A stretch of DNA of 64,000 bases from Natrialba hulunbeirensis JCM 10989 (GTDB taxonomy: Archaea > Halobacteriota > Halobacteria > Halobacteriales > Natrialbaceae), in the NCBI RefSeq assembly GCF_000337575.1, contig NZ_AOIM01000002.1, positions 8,533 to 72,532 on the forward strand. Direction: 5' to 3'. The first letter of the stretch is position 1. Each line of letters begins with the position of its first letter. Below are positions 8,733 to 18,507 of the stretch, piece by piece. The notes under the pieces are model-generated. The model was not told where the DNA came from and searched no databases. It saw nothing but the letters and a program-made list of their open reading frames with translations. The position numbers and the translations under genes are program-made.

Positions 8733-11599
8733 CACCACCGACCGATGAAGCAGCCCTTGCAACGCCGACTCCCAACGAGGGCCAGCAGGAACTAATCAGC
8801 AGTACGGATGGACTGTACCTCGTCGACGCCGGTGCCGGTACTGGAAAGACGTTCACAGTCACTCGTCGGTACGCGAATATCGTTGCCCAAGACGACATCG
8901 AACCCGACGATGTCCTGTTGATCACGTTTACCCGGAACGCGGCGACGGAGATGAAAGACAGGATCGTCGCCAGCTGTGACTACGATATGCGAGCGTTGAA
9001 CGATGCACCCATACAGACCTTCCACAGTTTGTGTAACGACATTCTCGACCAGCACGGCTTTCACGCGCCGTCGTATCTCGGAATCGATGACGTGATCACC
9101 GGCTCGACACAGGTCCTTGAGAACGAGACGATCGAGCGGGAGTATTTCCGCGGATACATCGGTCGCTTCAGTGACGATCACGACGAGTACGCCGATCTCC
9201 TTCGGTGTCTCTCCGACCCGACGGAACTGCTCGATCTCATCAACAACCTCGCTTCGAAGGGCATCTTCCCGACATCAGACGACTGGTACCGCGATTCCAG
9301 AGCAGCTCTCGAGGGAAATTTTGACGCGTTCAAAGCGGCGTTCGATGAGATAAATCAGCCGCGAAACGGCGGGAGAAAGCAATCAAAGCTCCGTTCGAGT
9401 CTCGGCGGATACGGGAAGAACAAGTGCTATCTCCCGGATGCACCCGATCGGAACGAAGTACGCGGTGAGTATGGGTCGAAGTCCGTTCCCGAAGATGTCG
9501 CCGAACGGGTCTTTACGGAGAATCGCGACCATCTCATCGAGTTCATCCACGACGTCTACTTCGAGTACCTCGAGTTCGCCCTCGGTCGAAACTACCTGAA
9601 CTTCTCGTTCCTCCAGCTCTTTGCGTTCGTCCTGTGCTGTGAGGATGATGCGCTCCGCGAGTCGCTTGCGTTCGAGTACGTGATGATCGATGAGTTCCAG
9701 GATTCGAGTGAGATCCAGTTCAAACTCGCCTTGTTTCTTTCGGGGACGAACAACTTCTGTGTCGTCGGGGATTGGAAGCAGAGCATCTACTCGTTCCAGT
9801 ACGCTGCCGTCGAGAACATCACCGACTTTGAGTCCAGACTCAAGCGCTTTGCCGGCGAACTAAACGATGATGCCGACCGTGTCTCGTTCCCGCTCGAACC
9901 TGTGACCCGGATCGAACTCGAGCAGAACTATCGCTCGACACAGTCGATTCTGGATTTCTCCGAGAACGCACTCACCGCACCGGGCAGTAGTCGGGAATCC
10001 ATCGATCAAGAGTCGATTCTAGAGCAGATCGTCTCATTGTTTTCGAACACCGATCAGGACCACTCACGGATTGAGGCGATCCAGCACGCTGACGAACACG
10101 AGGCGCTCCTCACGAAGATACAGGAAATCGTCGGCAACGACGAGTATGCAGTCGAAGAGGACGGCGAGTTACGCCCGCCAACGTACGGCGATATCGCTGT
10201 TCTCACTCGAACCCGTGATTACGGTCGGGAACTCCTCTCGACCGCTGAGACGTACAAGTTCCCTATTGCGTACGAGGGTGGGATAGAACTCTTCCGCACT
10301 GATCAGGCGAAACTCTTGCTGGCCTGGTTGCGCATTCTCGAGAACGGATCGGCAGCTAACCGTGGATGGGCAGTCGTCTTAGAGCGTGCCGGTTACACAC
10401 TCGATGAGATTGACTACATCCTCGATCACGAGCGGTATCCGGATGCGATGCAGGAGTTCCGATCCGAACTCAATGCCCTCGAGACGCACACGGCCGTCAC
10501 GCGACGCGTGTTCGATCGCTACGGCTACGACGGAGCGACACCTGACGTTATCCTCACGACGATACAGTCGCTTCACAGTTCGACGACGATGACTCGAGGA
10601 GGCCTGATTCGGATTATCGAGGATGGGATCGAAAACGGCTACACACAGGACGTTCAGGCCGCCGCAGGGGTTGATGCAGTGACGGTGCAGACAATCCACT
10701 CGGTAAAGGGGCTTGAGCATCCGATCGTAATCCTCGGGAATATGAACAGCAGGGCGTTCCCGCCGTCGGGAGGGTCCAGTGGCACCATCACGTACTCCGA
10801 AACGACTGGGCTCCGTCAGCGAAAGTGCTATGACGACACTCACGGCGACCCCCATATCTACGATAACTGGCGAGCCGACGTTCTGCGACGCTGTCAGCCG
10901 ACCGAATACGATGAGGAACGACGGCTTCTCTACGTCGCGATGACCCGTGCTGAAGACCACCTACTATTTGCAGCTGGTGAGGAGCCAAACACCTTCCTCG
11001 AGAAACTCCCAGTCGAGATTGACGTACTCGAGCCGGATGTTTCGCCAGTCGACCGTGACGAGACCTCACGCACGCAGTTTAGTGTTGATATTCCAGCGTC
11101 ACCCGGCCCTGACGGGTATTCACCACACTCGCTCATGGATGACAGCGTCTACGAAGAGGTTTCTGCTGGACGGGGGACGGACTTCGGTTCTCAAGTGCAC
11201 ACGTTCGCCGAAGAGTACGTGCTTGGGAAGGGCGTCACACCTGACAACGACGACGAACGCCACGTGAAGACGTTCCTCGATGAGCTTTCAGGGGAGCTAC
11301 GAGTCGAGGAGCAAGCGTACCTCCCACTCGAGGTCGATGGAGAGCACGTCACGATTTCGGGTATCGTCGATCTGGTTCACGTGACTGACGACGCTGTTGA
11401 GATTGTCGATTTCAAAACGGATCTCAGTCGCCATGCCGAGTCTGAGTATCGAATCCAACTCAGTGTCTACTACCACGCCCTCGATGAGTGGTTTCGCGAT
11501 CACGCTGTCTCTGCATCTCTCTTCTATACGGCAGAGGGTACTCGAGTCGAAATTGATCCGTTATCGGAAGCGGAACTTGCAAGACTCACAGACAGTTAG
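8729..11599 (+). CDS. AddA/RecB-like UvrD-family helicase-nuclease
   Basis: 956 residues with all superfamily 1 helicase motifs: Walker A VDAGAGTGKTFT (about residue 35), Ia LITFTRNAA, II MIDEFQDSS, III VVGDWKQSIYSFQ, IV ELEQNYRSTQSIL, V VQTIHSVKGLEHP, VI RRLLYVAMTRAEDHLL. A C-terminal RecB-type nuclease domain shows GIVDLVH, EIVDFKTD (about residue 894) and IQLSVYYHAL, so Asp, DxK and the QxxxY motif are present. Together with the preceding gene it forms an AddAB-like heterodimer predicted to unwind and resect double-strand ends. Motor and nuclease look intact. It lies in a four-gene end-processing group with the Mre11- and Rad50-like genes downstream. Confidence 0.88.
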   Translation: MTPPTDEAALATPTPNEGQQELISSTDGLYLVDAGAGTGKTFTVTRRYANIVAQDDIEPDDVLLITFTRNAATEMKDRIVASCDYDMRALNDAPIQTFHSLCNDILDQHGFHAPSYLGIDDVITGSTQVLENETIEREYFRGYIGRFSDDHDEYADLLRCLSDPTELLDLINNLASKGIFPTSDDWYRDSRAALEGNFDAFKAAFDEINQPRNGGRKQSKLRSSLGGYGKNKCYLPDAPDRNEVRGEYGSKSVPEDVAERVFTENRDHLIEFIHDVYFEYLEFALGRNYLNFSFLQLFAFVLCCEDDALRESLAFEYVMIDEFQDSSEIQFKLALFLSGTNNFCVVGDWKQSIYSFQYAAVENITDFESRLKRFAGELNDDADRVSFPLEPVTRIELEQNYRSTQSILDFSENALTAPGSSRESIDQESILEQIVSLFSNTDQDHSRIEAIQHADEHEALLTKIQEIVGNDEYAVEEDGELRPPTYGDIAVLTRTRDYGRELLSTAETYKFPIAYEGGIELFRTDQAKLLLAWLRILENGSAANRGWAVVLERAGYTLDEIDYILDHERYPDAMQEFRSELNALETHTAVTRRVFDRYGYDGATPDVILTTIQSLHSSTTMTRGGLIRIIEDGIENGYTQDVQAAAGVDAVTVQTIHSVKGLEHPIVILGNMNSRAFPPSGGSSGTITYSETTGLRQRKCYDDTHGDPHIYDNWRADVLRRCQPTEYDEERRLLYVAMTRAEDHLLFAAGEEPNTFLEKLPVEIDVLEPDVSPVDRDETSRTQFSVDIPASPGPDGYSPHSLMDDSVYEEVSAGRGTDFGSQVHTFAEEYVLGKGVTPDNDDERHVKTFLDELSGELRVEEQAYLPLEVDGEHVTISGIVDLVHVTDDAVEIVDFKTDLSRHAESEYRIQLSVYYHALDEWFRDHAVSASLFYTAEGTRVEIDPLSEAELARLTDS

Positions 11600-12519
11600 C
11601 CTGAGGTGCCAATAGCTGAAAGTACCTAGGTAGTCTGGAATTCAACGTCGGCACGGGATTTAATTTTACTATATCTGACACAATAACATTAATGGTTTTC
11701 AATGTTTCAAACACTCTTAAACTGTTCTAATGGATTGGACGTTTCTACAGAGTAGCCACGTTCGGTAGAAGGTCGTTTCGCCTGTTTGGTGATGGGTTTT
11801 CGTTTTGCGGAGGGTGCTGTCCCAGTTTCGAAGTGGGTGGGGTGTATGGCAGGAGCGGCAGACCCCGCCAACACCGGGGAGACTGATGGAATCGCGGTCG
11901 GTGGTGTGGCCACACTCGAGTGTGTTGCTGGACGGACTGCGTGCTTCGTTAATTTCAATCACTCCTTTTCCGGATAGAGGGGCAAAAAGAACGCTGCGGG
12001 GCGGTGTCCTGGGCTGTTCCCCAGCGCAGCCGAGCGACCGGGCAGTGTAGAGAGGCCGCGGGGAGGGGGAGGTTGACCTAGAAGTTATCGGCGCTGTTCG
12101 TCGATTGCTTGTTTCGCTCCAGTATAAGCAGCGTTCTCAACGTCAGTAATGATGTCTTCCGTGGATACTGGTAGTTCCTCAGCGTCGTTAATACTCTATT
12201 GTAAATGGAATCCAGCTCTGGATTCCCACCCAAGTCAAAGGGTATGATTTACAGGTACTCTCCACACTGGTGACGATAGTTCTTGCAGCGTCCGCTACCT
12301 TGGTGCTCTTTCGGTCGCTCAATGGAGGTACTGGCAACGACTAACTCGGAATATGCGGAGGTACGGCTCCTCAGGCTCTGTTTCTGTTGGTTTCAGTTTC
12401 ACTGTGGCTGGATTGCTTATATCTTGCTCTGGGTTCGATACTGATTGTAGAGGGGGCGGACACACCACACCCTGTCGCAGTCACACGCTCTCCCCCTTTC
12501 ACACCACTTTCAGTAACTC
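11600..12519. other. 920-bp gap with decayed coding fragments
   Basis: 11640-11710 is AT-rich. On the minus strand 11962-11717 is an open frame with LECGHTTD and GVCRSCH, a possible degenerate zinc-ribbon, but its remainder is not haloarchaeal in composition. Minus 12195-12085 is a coding-like tail (DAEELPVSTEDIITDVENAA, ending AIDEQRR stop) with no start, so probably the C-terminus of a lost gene. 11990-12070 is very GC-rich. I see no complete gene; the stretch looks like a junction between the AddAB pair and the small-gene cassette. Confidence 0.35.
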
Positions 12520-12672
12520 ATGTCCACGGCGAACCCACCATCTCTCGGTACATGCCCGTTCTGTAACGCCGCGATCACGACGACCAACGTGATCCTCGAG
12601 TACGAAACAGAAACGGGACCGGCAGTATACGCCGAGTGTCCGGAGTGCCGAGACGTCGTGAACCCACAATAA
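12520..12672 (+). CDS. 50-residue zinc-ribbon protein
   Basis: Begins MSTANPPSLGTCPFCNAAIT and ends AECPECRDVVNPQ. Two CPxC knuckles (CPFC and CPEC) 27 residues apart form a classic one-domain zinc ribbon. Between them is a short beta-rich stretch. Such tiny zinc-finger proteins are abundant in haloarchaea and on their plasmids; some affect transcription or translation, but the role of this one is unknown. It is the first of three short same-strand genes spaced by 3-25 bases. Confidence 0.6.
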   Translation: MSTANPPSLGTCPFCNAAITTTNVILEYETETGPAVYAECPECRDVVNPQ

Positions 12673-12697
12673 CCGCCGTCCTATGCTATTTGGAGGT

Positions 12698-12835
12698 ATG
12701 AGTCGGTCGCTGGCCCGGACATCCCAGACAGAAGTCGTGTACGAATGCCGGCGCTGCGGAACCACTGTCGATAGAGAGACTGAAGTCTGTTCAGCATGCG
12801 AATCAGATGCGATTGTCCAGCACCGAATCTCCTGA
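12698..12835 (+). CDS. 45-residue zinc-finger protein
   Basis: Reads MSRSLARTSQTEVVYECRRC and goes on to CSACESDAIVQHRIS, with CRRC and CSAC knuckles 14 residues apart, the compact zinc-ribbon pattern of many haloarchaeal small proteins. An in-frame ATG at 12683 would add MLFGG. GGAGGT lies directly before the 12698 ATG, too close to act as its ribosome site, so the start is uncertain. Stop 12833-12835 is 3 bases before the next ATG, suggesting a polycistronic unit. Function unknown. Confidence 0.55.
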   Translation: MSRSLARTSQTEVVYECRRCGTTVDRETEVCSACESDAIVQHRIS

Positions 12836-12838
12836 CAC

Positions 12839-13066
12839 ATGCCAGCAGAATACGACCGGATTCTGGATGTTGTGGCGGAGAACCCGGGAGCCACTGTCGA
12901 GGAGATCACGGACCTGGCACATCATCACGGCATCACCGACACACGTATCCCGGATCTCCTCTCAAAAGCGGAGAGCAACGACGACCTTCTCGAGTTTGAC
13001 GGACGGTACTGGGTAATGCGGACAGGCAAGTATCGGTTCCATCTCTACGATCACCCGGAAACCTGA
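12839..13066 (+). CDS. small winged-helix-like protein
   Basis: 75 residues. The first 55 fit a helix-turn-helix with a wing: YDRILDVVAENPGATVEEIT, a turn, TRIPDLLSKAESNDDLLEF, then DGRYWVM. No membrane segment or cysteines. It closes the three-gene cassette of tiny proteins and may be a DNA-binding regulator of it. Start is the first ATG after the previous stop. Not assigned to a named family. Confidence 0.55.
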   Translation: MPAEYDRILDVVAENPGATVEEITDLAHHHGITDTRIPDLLSKAESNDDLLEFDGRYWVMRTGKYRFHLYDHPET

Positions 13067-13081
13067 CTCCCCTTCCAGGTT

Positions 13082-13489
13082 TCACAGGGAGGAAGTGGTA
13101 TCGAGACCAGTTGTCAACTGCTGTTGCGTCTGAAGCCCTGTGTGGAACCGCTGAACGATCTTTGACTGATGCTTCGGACACGCCATTGGGATGAGAGCTC
13201 CATCCTGGACCTGAATCAAGGGATGCGACGAATTGTACGGGGCGAGACGGCAACCGGGACACGATACTCCGCCGGCTGGTCGATGATGCAGGAGATCAGC
13301 TGTGTCCTCGGACGTTAATCCACAGACCGACGAGAACTGCTCGAGGTGTTCGTCACAGCTGAGGACAGAGATCGTCAGCTGATCCAGGAGGAGAAACGCT
13401 ACGTCTTGCTGCCCGTCAGACTGGACGACAGACTGGCACGCATCACATCCGATCGCCGACAACGGCTGCTGGACATCTGGTGCTGCCAT
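13082..13489 (-). CDS. haloarchaeal cysteine-rich protein of unknown function
   Basis: 135 residues from ATG 13489; another ATG 7 codons upstream is possible but would overlap the divergent gene. Begins MAAPDVQQPLSAIGCDACQ and contains CDAC, SCDEH, SCPGC and ACPKH, four regularly placed Cys/His pairs that could hold two zinc ions. No catalytic motif seen. It converges on the winged-helix gene at 12839 and diverges from the gene starting at 13491. Probably a plasmid-borne nucleic-acid or protein binding zinc protein. Confidence 0.55.
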   Translation of the reverse strand: MAAPDVQQPLSAIGCDACQSVVQSDGQQDVAFLLLDQLTISVLSCDEHLEQFSSVCGLTSEDTADLLHHRPAGGVSCPGCRLAPYNSSHPLIQVQDGALIPMACPKHQSKIVQRFHTGLQTQQQLTTGLDTTSSL

Positions 13490-13490
13490 C

Positions 13491-13799
13491 GTGTATCCGC
13501 ATGCCGCCATACAGGTAAGTCATGGGGTGTTACACCTCCCTGCAACCGCTGGTGGGGACAACTTCCTCGAGTCTAGAAGAGCGCTCCAACAGCTGACCAG
13601 ATGCTTGTGCAACATTGTCCTGTCCCTTCTCGACGAGGACGACCTCCGAGCGCAAGATGTGAAGTACGGACTCGAAGACGAGATCAACGCTCTGCTCCGG
13701 TACCTCGAGACACGCAGCGAGACTGAAGACGGCTTGTTTCCCAAGTGGATCGGGTTCCAAGAGCTTGCGGCTGACTACGAGGTGGACCTCCCACGATAA
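13491..13799 (+). CDS. hypothetical protein, mainly helical
   Basis: Up to 102 residues. The first 25 codons from GTG 13491 look atypical, and the reliable part starts around NFLESRRALQQLTRCLCNIV. From there it is acidic and helical (LLDEDDLRAQDVKYGLEDEI, ALLRYLETRS), ending in a basic-aromatic patch FPKWIGFQELAADYEVDL. No motif recognised. It is divergent from the cysteine-rich gene, and the start could be further in. Confidence 0.45.
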   Translation: MYPHAAIQVSHGVLHLPATAGGDNFLESRRALQQLTRCLCNIVLSLLDEDDLRAQDVKYGLEDEINALLRYLETRSETEDGLFPKWIGFQELAADYEVDLPR

Positions 13800-13898
13800 A
13801 CAGAGCGCGAATGTTGCACTTGATTTGACTTAGTTTGCGCAGGATAGTCATCGCTCGGTACAGACAGTATATTTATCAAGAAGGTTGAAGATGAGCAG

Positions 13899-14132
13899 AT
13901 GATGGTGACTGTACAGGAAGATTCGCACCGAGGCAAAGTCTGCAAAGCACTCTCAACTACGAATTGGATGACTTGCTACGATGTTGCCGATGCTATAGGA
14001 TACTCGGTAGAGGGTACCTCAAGTGTTCTGTCAGACGTATATAGGGCCGAATACGTGGAACGAAGAGAGGTCAGAAACAATCAGTCTGTGGAGTACGAAT
14101 ACCAGTTGAAATCCAACGTCAGCGTTCAATAA
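13899..14132 (+). CDS. small winged-helix DNA-binding protein
   Basis: 77 residues. GKVCKALSTTNWMTCYDVAD, then IGYSVEGTSSVLSDVYRAEY and VERREV form a compact winged helix resembling haloarchaeal MarR/PhiH1-type regulators. Two adjacent ATG codons (13899, 13902) can start it. TATATTTATC at about 13868-13877 gives a plausible TATA box 22-31 bases upstream, so the transcript would be nearly leaderless. It precedes the Mre11-like gene by 133 bases and may regulate it. Confidence 0.6.
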   Translation: MMVTVQEDSHRGKVCKALSTTNWMTCYDVADAIGYSVEGTSSVLSDVYRAEYVERREVRNNQSVEYEYQLKSNVSVQ

Positions 14133-14265
14133 GCATACCTACGTACCGGCTAATTCACCGTGTGAGAAAGCAATAATTCCCATGAGAGTCTTCTATACTA
14201 CCCTGCTTTCGAACTAGCTCAAACATCAATCCATTTATGACACTCTTCACGAATGAGAGCTACCA

Positions 14266-15591
14266 ATGAGCGTCCGGTTCCTACATACAGCAGATTTGCA
14301 TTTAGGAAGTCAACTTAAAACACAGCATCGGCAGGCGACCGGATCGATCGAGACACTCAATTCTGCTATTTACACTGCTGTCGAACGGCTGTTCGACACT
14401 GCGATTAACGAGGATATCGACTTCGTGGTCATCGTTGGCGACCTTTACGACGAAGATTCTCGGAGTGTCAAGGCTAATGCGTTCCTGAAAGAGCAGTTCG
14501 ATCGACTTGCGGATCAAGATATTCCAGTGTACGTCACCTACGGGAACCACGATCCAGTCGGCAGTGCAACGACGTATGTCGATCTGCCGGACAACGTCTA
14601 CGAGTTCGATCACGAGGACCCCGAGGAATTTCACTACCCTAGCGAGGAGTCACCAGAAGCTCGGATCTGGGGCCAGTCCTACCGTGATCGCCATGAAAAT
14701 CGGTCGATGTATCACCGGTTTACGCCAGCTGACGATCGAATCCCGAACATCGGTGTCCTCCATACAGGTCTGAACCCCGATGGCCGCCGGTACGTGCCAG
14801 TCTCCCGGAGCGACCTCGAGAGCAAGGACAATATCCACTACTGGGCGCTCGGACACATCCACGACCCACGAATCTACGAAAACGAACAGCCGATTGCCTA
14901 CTCGGGCGTCCCGCAGGGCCGCCAAATCACGGAGCCAGGACTCGGCGGCGGCTATCTCGTTGAACTCGATGCTGACGGCGACTACGAGATCGAGTTCGTC
15001 CCGACGAGTCCGGTCGTCTGGCGAACCGTCGATGTCGACGTGGGAAGCGACGACATCGCTTCGATCCCGGACATCGAGCGTCGGGTCGAACAGAGCCTCA
15101 AGGAGTTTTCAGCGCCGACCGATCTGTTCGATGGCACCACCGTAGCTGTTCGCGGCCCTGACTGGGATATCGACGGTTACGTCTGCCGATGGAAACTGAC
15201 CGGGAACGGCCCGGTTCACGAGACGCTATCGAACGACGACGAGGCAATCCACGAACTCACTCGACGGCTCAGGGATGGATTACCATCACGGCGGCCGTTC
15301 GTCTGGACTGAGGCCGTTCGAGACGAGACTGGACCTCCGATCCCAGCCATTGACGACCTCCGTGGCAGCGATCGGGTGATCAACGAGTACCTCGAGCTCG
15401 TCGACGAACTCGATGGAGAGAAGGCTCGCGACCAATACCGAGACGACGTCGGCATGGTTTGGGAGGCGGTGGCGGACCACGAAGACGGACGACCGGATGA
15501 ACTGTCACTCACAGACGATCGACTCGACGACCTCATCGAGCGGGCACAAGAGCGTGTGCTCGAGGAGTTAGCACGTCGGAGGGCGACATAA
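14266..15591 (+). CDS. Mre11/SbcD/YhaO-like metallophosphoesterase nuclease
   Basis: 441 residues. All calcineurin-type phosphoesterase motifs are present in order: LHTADLHLG (residues about 6-14), VGDLYDED (57), TYGNHDP (91), GVLHTGLN (162) and LGHIHDP (194). The capping region after residue 260 is acidic. This is a DNA-end nuclease of the Mre11/SbcD group, and the pairing with a Rad50-like ATPase starting one base after the stop supports that. The partner has a membrane segment, so the pair resembles Bacillus YhaO/YhaN more than Mre11/Rad50. The 130 bases upstream form its own promoter region. Confidence 0.85.
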   Translation: MSVRFLHTADLHLGSQLKTQHRQATGSIETLNSAIYTAVERLFDTAINEDIDFVVIVGDLYDEDSRSVKANAFLKEQFDRLADQDIPVYVTYGNHDPVGSATTYVDLPDNVYEFDHEDPEEFHYPSEESPEARIWGQSYRDRHENRSMYHRFTPADDRIPNIGVLHTGLNPDGRRYVPVSRSDLESKDNIHYWALGHIHDPRIYENEQPIAYSGVPQGRQITEPGLGGGYLVELDADGDYEIEFVPTSPVVWRTVDVDVGSDDIASIPDIERRVEQSLKEFSAPTDLFDGTTVAVRGPDWDIDGYVCRWKLTGNGPVHETLSNDDEAIHELTRRLRDGLPSRRPFVWTEAVRDETGPPIPAIDDLRGSDRVINEYLELVDELDGEKARDQYRDDVGMVWEAVADHEDGRPDELSLTDDRLDDLIERAQERVLEELARRRAT

Positions 15592-15592
15592 C

Positions 15593-18472
15593 ATGTATCT
15601 AAACGAACTCCGAATCGACGATTTCGGCTGTTACAGGAACGCACGGCTCGACAATCTCGACGACAGTCTCGTCGTCATCGGCGGCCCACAACGAGCCGGA
15701 AAAACGACGTTCATGCAGGCGCTGCGGCAGTTCCGTGACGGCGTCAGTCAAAGCGACGGCCTTCCACCAGCAACTGACGAGTATCGGATCGACGCCGAGA
15801 TCACACACGACGGGCAGGAGTACCGATACGTACTGAGTGGGCATTCGTCACCGTCGGTCTCCCCAATTAGTGGCGGACCAGAGATTGACGTCAACGATAT
15901 CTTCGGACCCGTTACAGAACGCCAGTACAAGAACCTCTATACGATTAGCCTCGACGAGCTTCGACGGCTCCCACCTGGAATCGACGATTCGGAAGATCTG
16001 GCTCGTGTCCTGCTCGGTGGGGCATACGGTGATATCGCTGAAATCCCGGACATAGAGGAGTCGTTCAGCGATCGAGCCCATACAATTGGACTCTCGAAGG
16101 GGAATCCGAACACCAAAACGTCGCAACTCAACAGCCCATACCAGACGATTCGAGACGGAATCGAAGCCCGGAAAGAAGCGAGTCAGCAGGTCGATGAGTA
16201 CAGATCAGTAACGGAGAACCTCGAAGACAAACGCGCTGAACAAGCCGAAATCGATGAAGAAATTGCCCGCAAACAGCAGACGCGCGACCGGCTGAACGTT
16301 CTCAAGGAGCTTTTCGAGCCACTACAGGAGCTCGAGACGCTGAACGCACGGCTCGAAGATGCCGATCTCGATGCGATCGACGAATTCCCGACTCACCTAA
16401 CGGATCGACTCGAACACTTCGGGGAAGAATTCGAGACGGCCACAGTGGACTTCGCTGAAGCACGTCAGGAGTTCGACCAGGAAGCCACGATCGATACGAC
16501 CGACGACTACTACGACTGGCTCCTGGAACACAAGACGGAGATCGACACCCAAACGGCTGATCGGAAGTTGTTGGCCAAGACCGCCGAGGAACTCATAGAG
16601 CGTGGGGAGGATCTTGAGACGAAAAAACAGGACATCAAGCGGAAGATATCGTCCTTACACTCCGAGTGGGACGGGTCGTTCGCCCACATCGACGAGATAG
16701 AAACCAGCACTGTCGACACAGCGCGAGTTGCTGAGCTTGCGTCGACGATCGAGGAGCTTCAGAGTGAACGGTCTGAGTTGCAGACCTCCATCGAATCAGC
16801 GCGGACACGAAAGCAGAAATTCGAGTCAGAACTCGAAGGGATGGAAGAAGAACACGAGGAAACCAGAGAGATTACCGTTCCGAAGCGCAAGCCAGCGATC
16901 GTCGCAGGAATCGCGCTTGCTGTCGGGACGGGCGTTGGATTTGCAGCCACACCTATCGCTGGCGGAATCGTTGGACTCGCCGTCCTCGCCGTCGGTCTCT
17001 ATGCAATCGATTCGACGGTGACTGTCGAAACGACCGTCAATGCTGATCCATATCGCGAAGTCAAAGGCCAGGTAACGACGCTTGAAGGCGATATTCAGGC
17101 CAAATCGGAACGACTTGCAGAACTCAACGACGAAATCGAAAATAAGCAGGTGAAGCTCACTGCGCTCGTCACCGAGCTGGGACTCCCAGAAACGCTCCCG
17201 GCAAGCGAGGTACCAGGGTTCTACGAGCAGATTGTCGAACTCGACGGAGAAATTGCCGCCTATCGCGCGGAGCGAACCGAATGGGAAGGAGACAAAGAGC
17301 AATTCGCCACCGACCTCGAAGAGGTCGCGACGCTCCTTGCAGACGTAACTGACGTTTCATGGACGGCTGAAGCGCCGCTGAAAGATGTCGGCAACGTGTT
17401 GAACACACTCGAGTCGGTCGCCGACGATCTCGAACTGGCACGGGATGTCCGACGTGCCGAACGCGAACGCACTGAGTGTATCGAGGACATCGACGCCGTC
17501 CTGACTGAATGGGACGAAGACCGGTCGGTTGACCCGACTACTGACGACGAGGAAATTCTCCAGCATATCCAGGCATTCAATGACGAGGCCGAGCGAATCA
17601 ACGAACTCGAGGATACAGTCGAGACACGCGGCCAAGTCGAAACCCAAGTTACCACCCGGCTCGAGAACGAGTCGGCACGAGATGCGTTTGAGCCGCTTCG
17701 AGAAGACGACGAGCCGTGGATCGATGTCGTTCACAATACTGCTACGAAGTATGCCGACACCGGCGCGATTGCAGATGAGATCCGCGTGCAAAACACGCAA
17801 ATAACAGAACTGAAGGATCGACGAGATACGCTACGAGAAGCCTGTATCGGACTTAAACAGCGACAGGACGACCTCGCATCTGAAGACGATCTGCAGGAGG
17901 CCCAAGCACAAATTGACGAAGGCCGCGTCGAATTCGAACGGCTCGGTGAAGCATATGCGGTCAACCGGATTGCCGAGACGATGGTGAGACAGATTCACGA
18001 ACGACTGATGGAAAATGTCGTTCATTCACTCGTCGATGATGCTAGCACGGTTTTCCGTAAGATCACACAGGAATACGAAGGCATCGAGCTCGAAGGTGAC
18101 GTTCAGGACCTCAAGTTCCGAGCGCTCCGAGACGAGAAGCCTGCACACGGCGTTGGTGAATTGAGTCGGGCGACTGCCGAACAACTCTTCCTTGCTGTTC
18201 GCCTGGCACGGATTCGACAAACTGACGTGTCACTTCCTGTCGTTCTGGATGATGCTGCGACCAACTTTGATCCGAATCACATGAGTCGCGTATTTGATGT
18301 CATCGATGAGCTAACAGCGACGAATCAGGTGTTTTTCCTCACATGCCATCCACAATGCGTTCGAATCACAGCATCGAACGAGTGTGCTGCACAGTACTGG
18401 TCGCTCAACAGCGGACAGTTCACCCGACGAGAAACCGCGGATACGCTCGAACAGCAACTTTCCGCTGACTAG
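15593..18472 (+). CDS. Rad50/SbcC-like ATPase with membrane hairpin (YhaN type)
   Basis: 959 residues. N-terminal ATPase half: ELRIDDFGCYRNARLDNL and Walker A GGPQRAGKTTF (about residue 33). C-terminal half: signature-like GELSRATAEQLFLAVRLAR (about 857) and Walker B SLPVVLDDAATNFD (about 880). Long coiled coils lie between, with no CxxC zinc hook. Instead, residues about 436-473 hold two hydrophobic spans (IVAGIALAVGTGVGFAATPI, GGIVGLAVLAVGLYAI), as in YhaN-type proteins. I infer that the coiled-coil apex is anchored in the membrane. Cotranscribed with the Mre11-like nuclease. Confidence 0.82.
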   Translation: MYLNELRIDDFGCYRNARLDNLDDSLVVIGGPQRAGKTTFMQALRQFRDGVSQSDGLPPATDEYRIDAEITHDGQEYRYVLSGHSSPSVSPISGGPEIDVNDIFGPVTERQYKNLYTISLDELRRLPPGIDDSEDLARVLLGGAYGDIAEIPDIEESFSDRAHTIGLSKGNPNTKTSQLNSPYQTIRDGIEARKEASQQVDEYRSVTENLEDKRAEQAEIDEEIARKQQTRDRLNVLKELFEPLQELETLNARLEDADLDAIDEFPTHLTDRLEHFGEEFETATVDFAEARQEFDQEATIDTTDDYYDWLLEHKTEIDTQTADRKLLAKTAEELIERGEDLETKKQDIKRKISSLHSEWDGSFAHIDEIETSTVDTARVAELASTIEELQSERSELQTSIESARTRKQKFESELEGMEEEHEETREITVPKRKPAIVAGIALAVGTGVGFAATPIAGGIVGLAVLAVGLYAIDSTVTVETTVNADPYREVKGQVTTLEGDIQAKSERLAELNDEIENKQVKLTALVTELGLPETLPASEVPGFYEQIVELDGEIAAYRAERTEWEGDKEQFATDLEEVATLLADVTDVSWTAEAPLKDVGNVLNTLESVADDLELARDVRRAERERTECIEDIDAVLTEWDEDRSVDPTTDDEEILQHIQAFNDEAERINELEDTVETRGQVETQVTTRLENESARDAFEPLREDDEPWIDVVHNTATKYADTGAIADEIRVQNTQITELKDRRDTLREACIGLKQRQDDLASEDDLQEAQAQIDEGRVEFERLGEAYAVNRIAETMVRQIHERLMENVVHSLVDDASTVFRKITQEYEGIELEGDVQDLKFRALRDEKPAHGVGELSRATAEQLFLAVRLARIRQTDVSLPVVLDDAATNFDPNHMSRVFDVIDELTATNQVFFLTCHPQCVRITASNECAAQYWSLNSGQFTRRETADTLEQQLSAD

Positions 18473-18507
18473 CAAGTTCTCCTCCTTCTCGTCAAGAAGA
18501 ACTGGGT

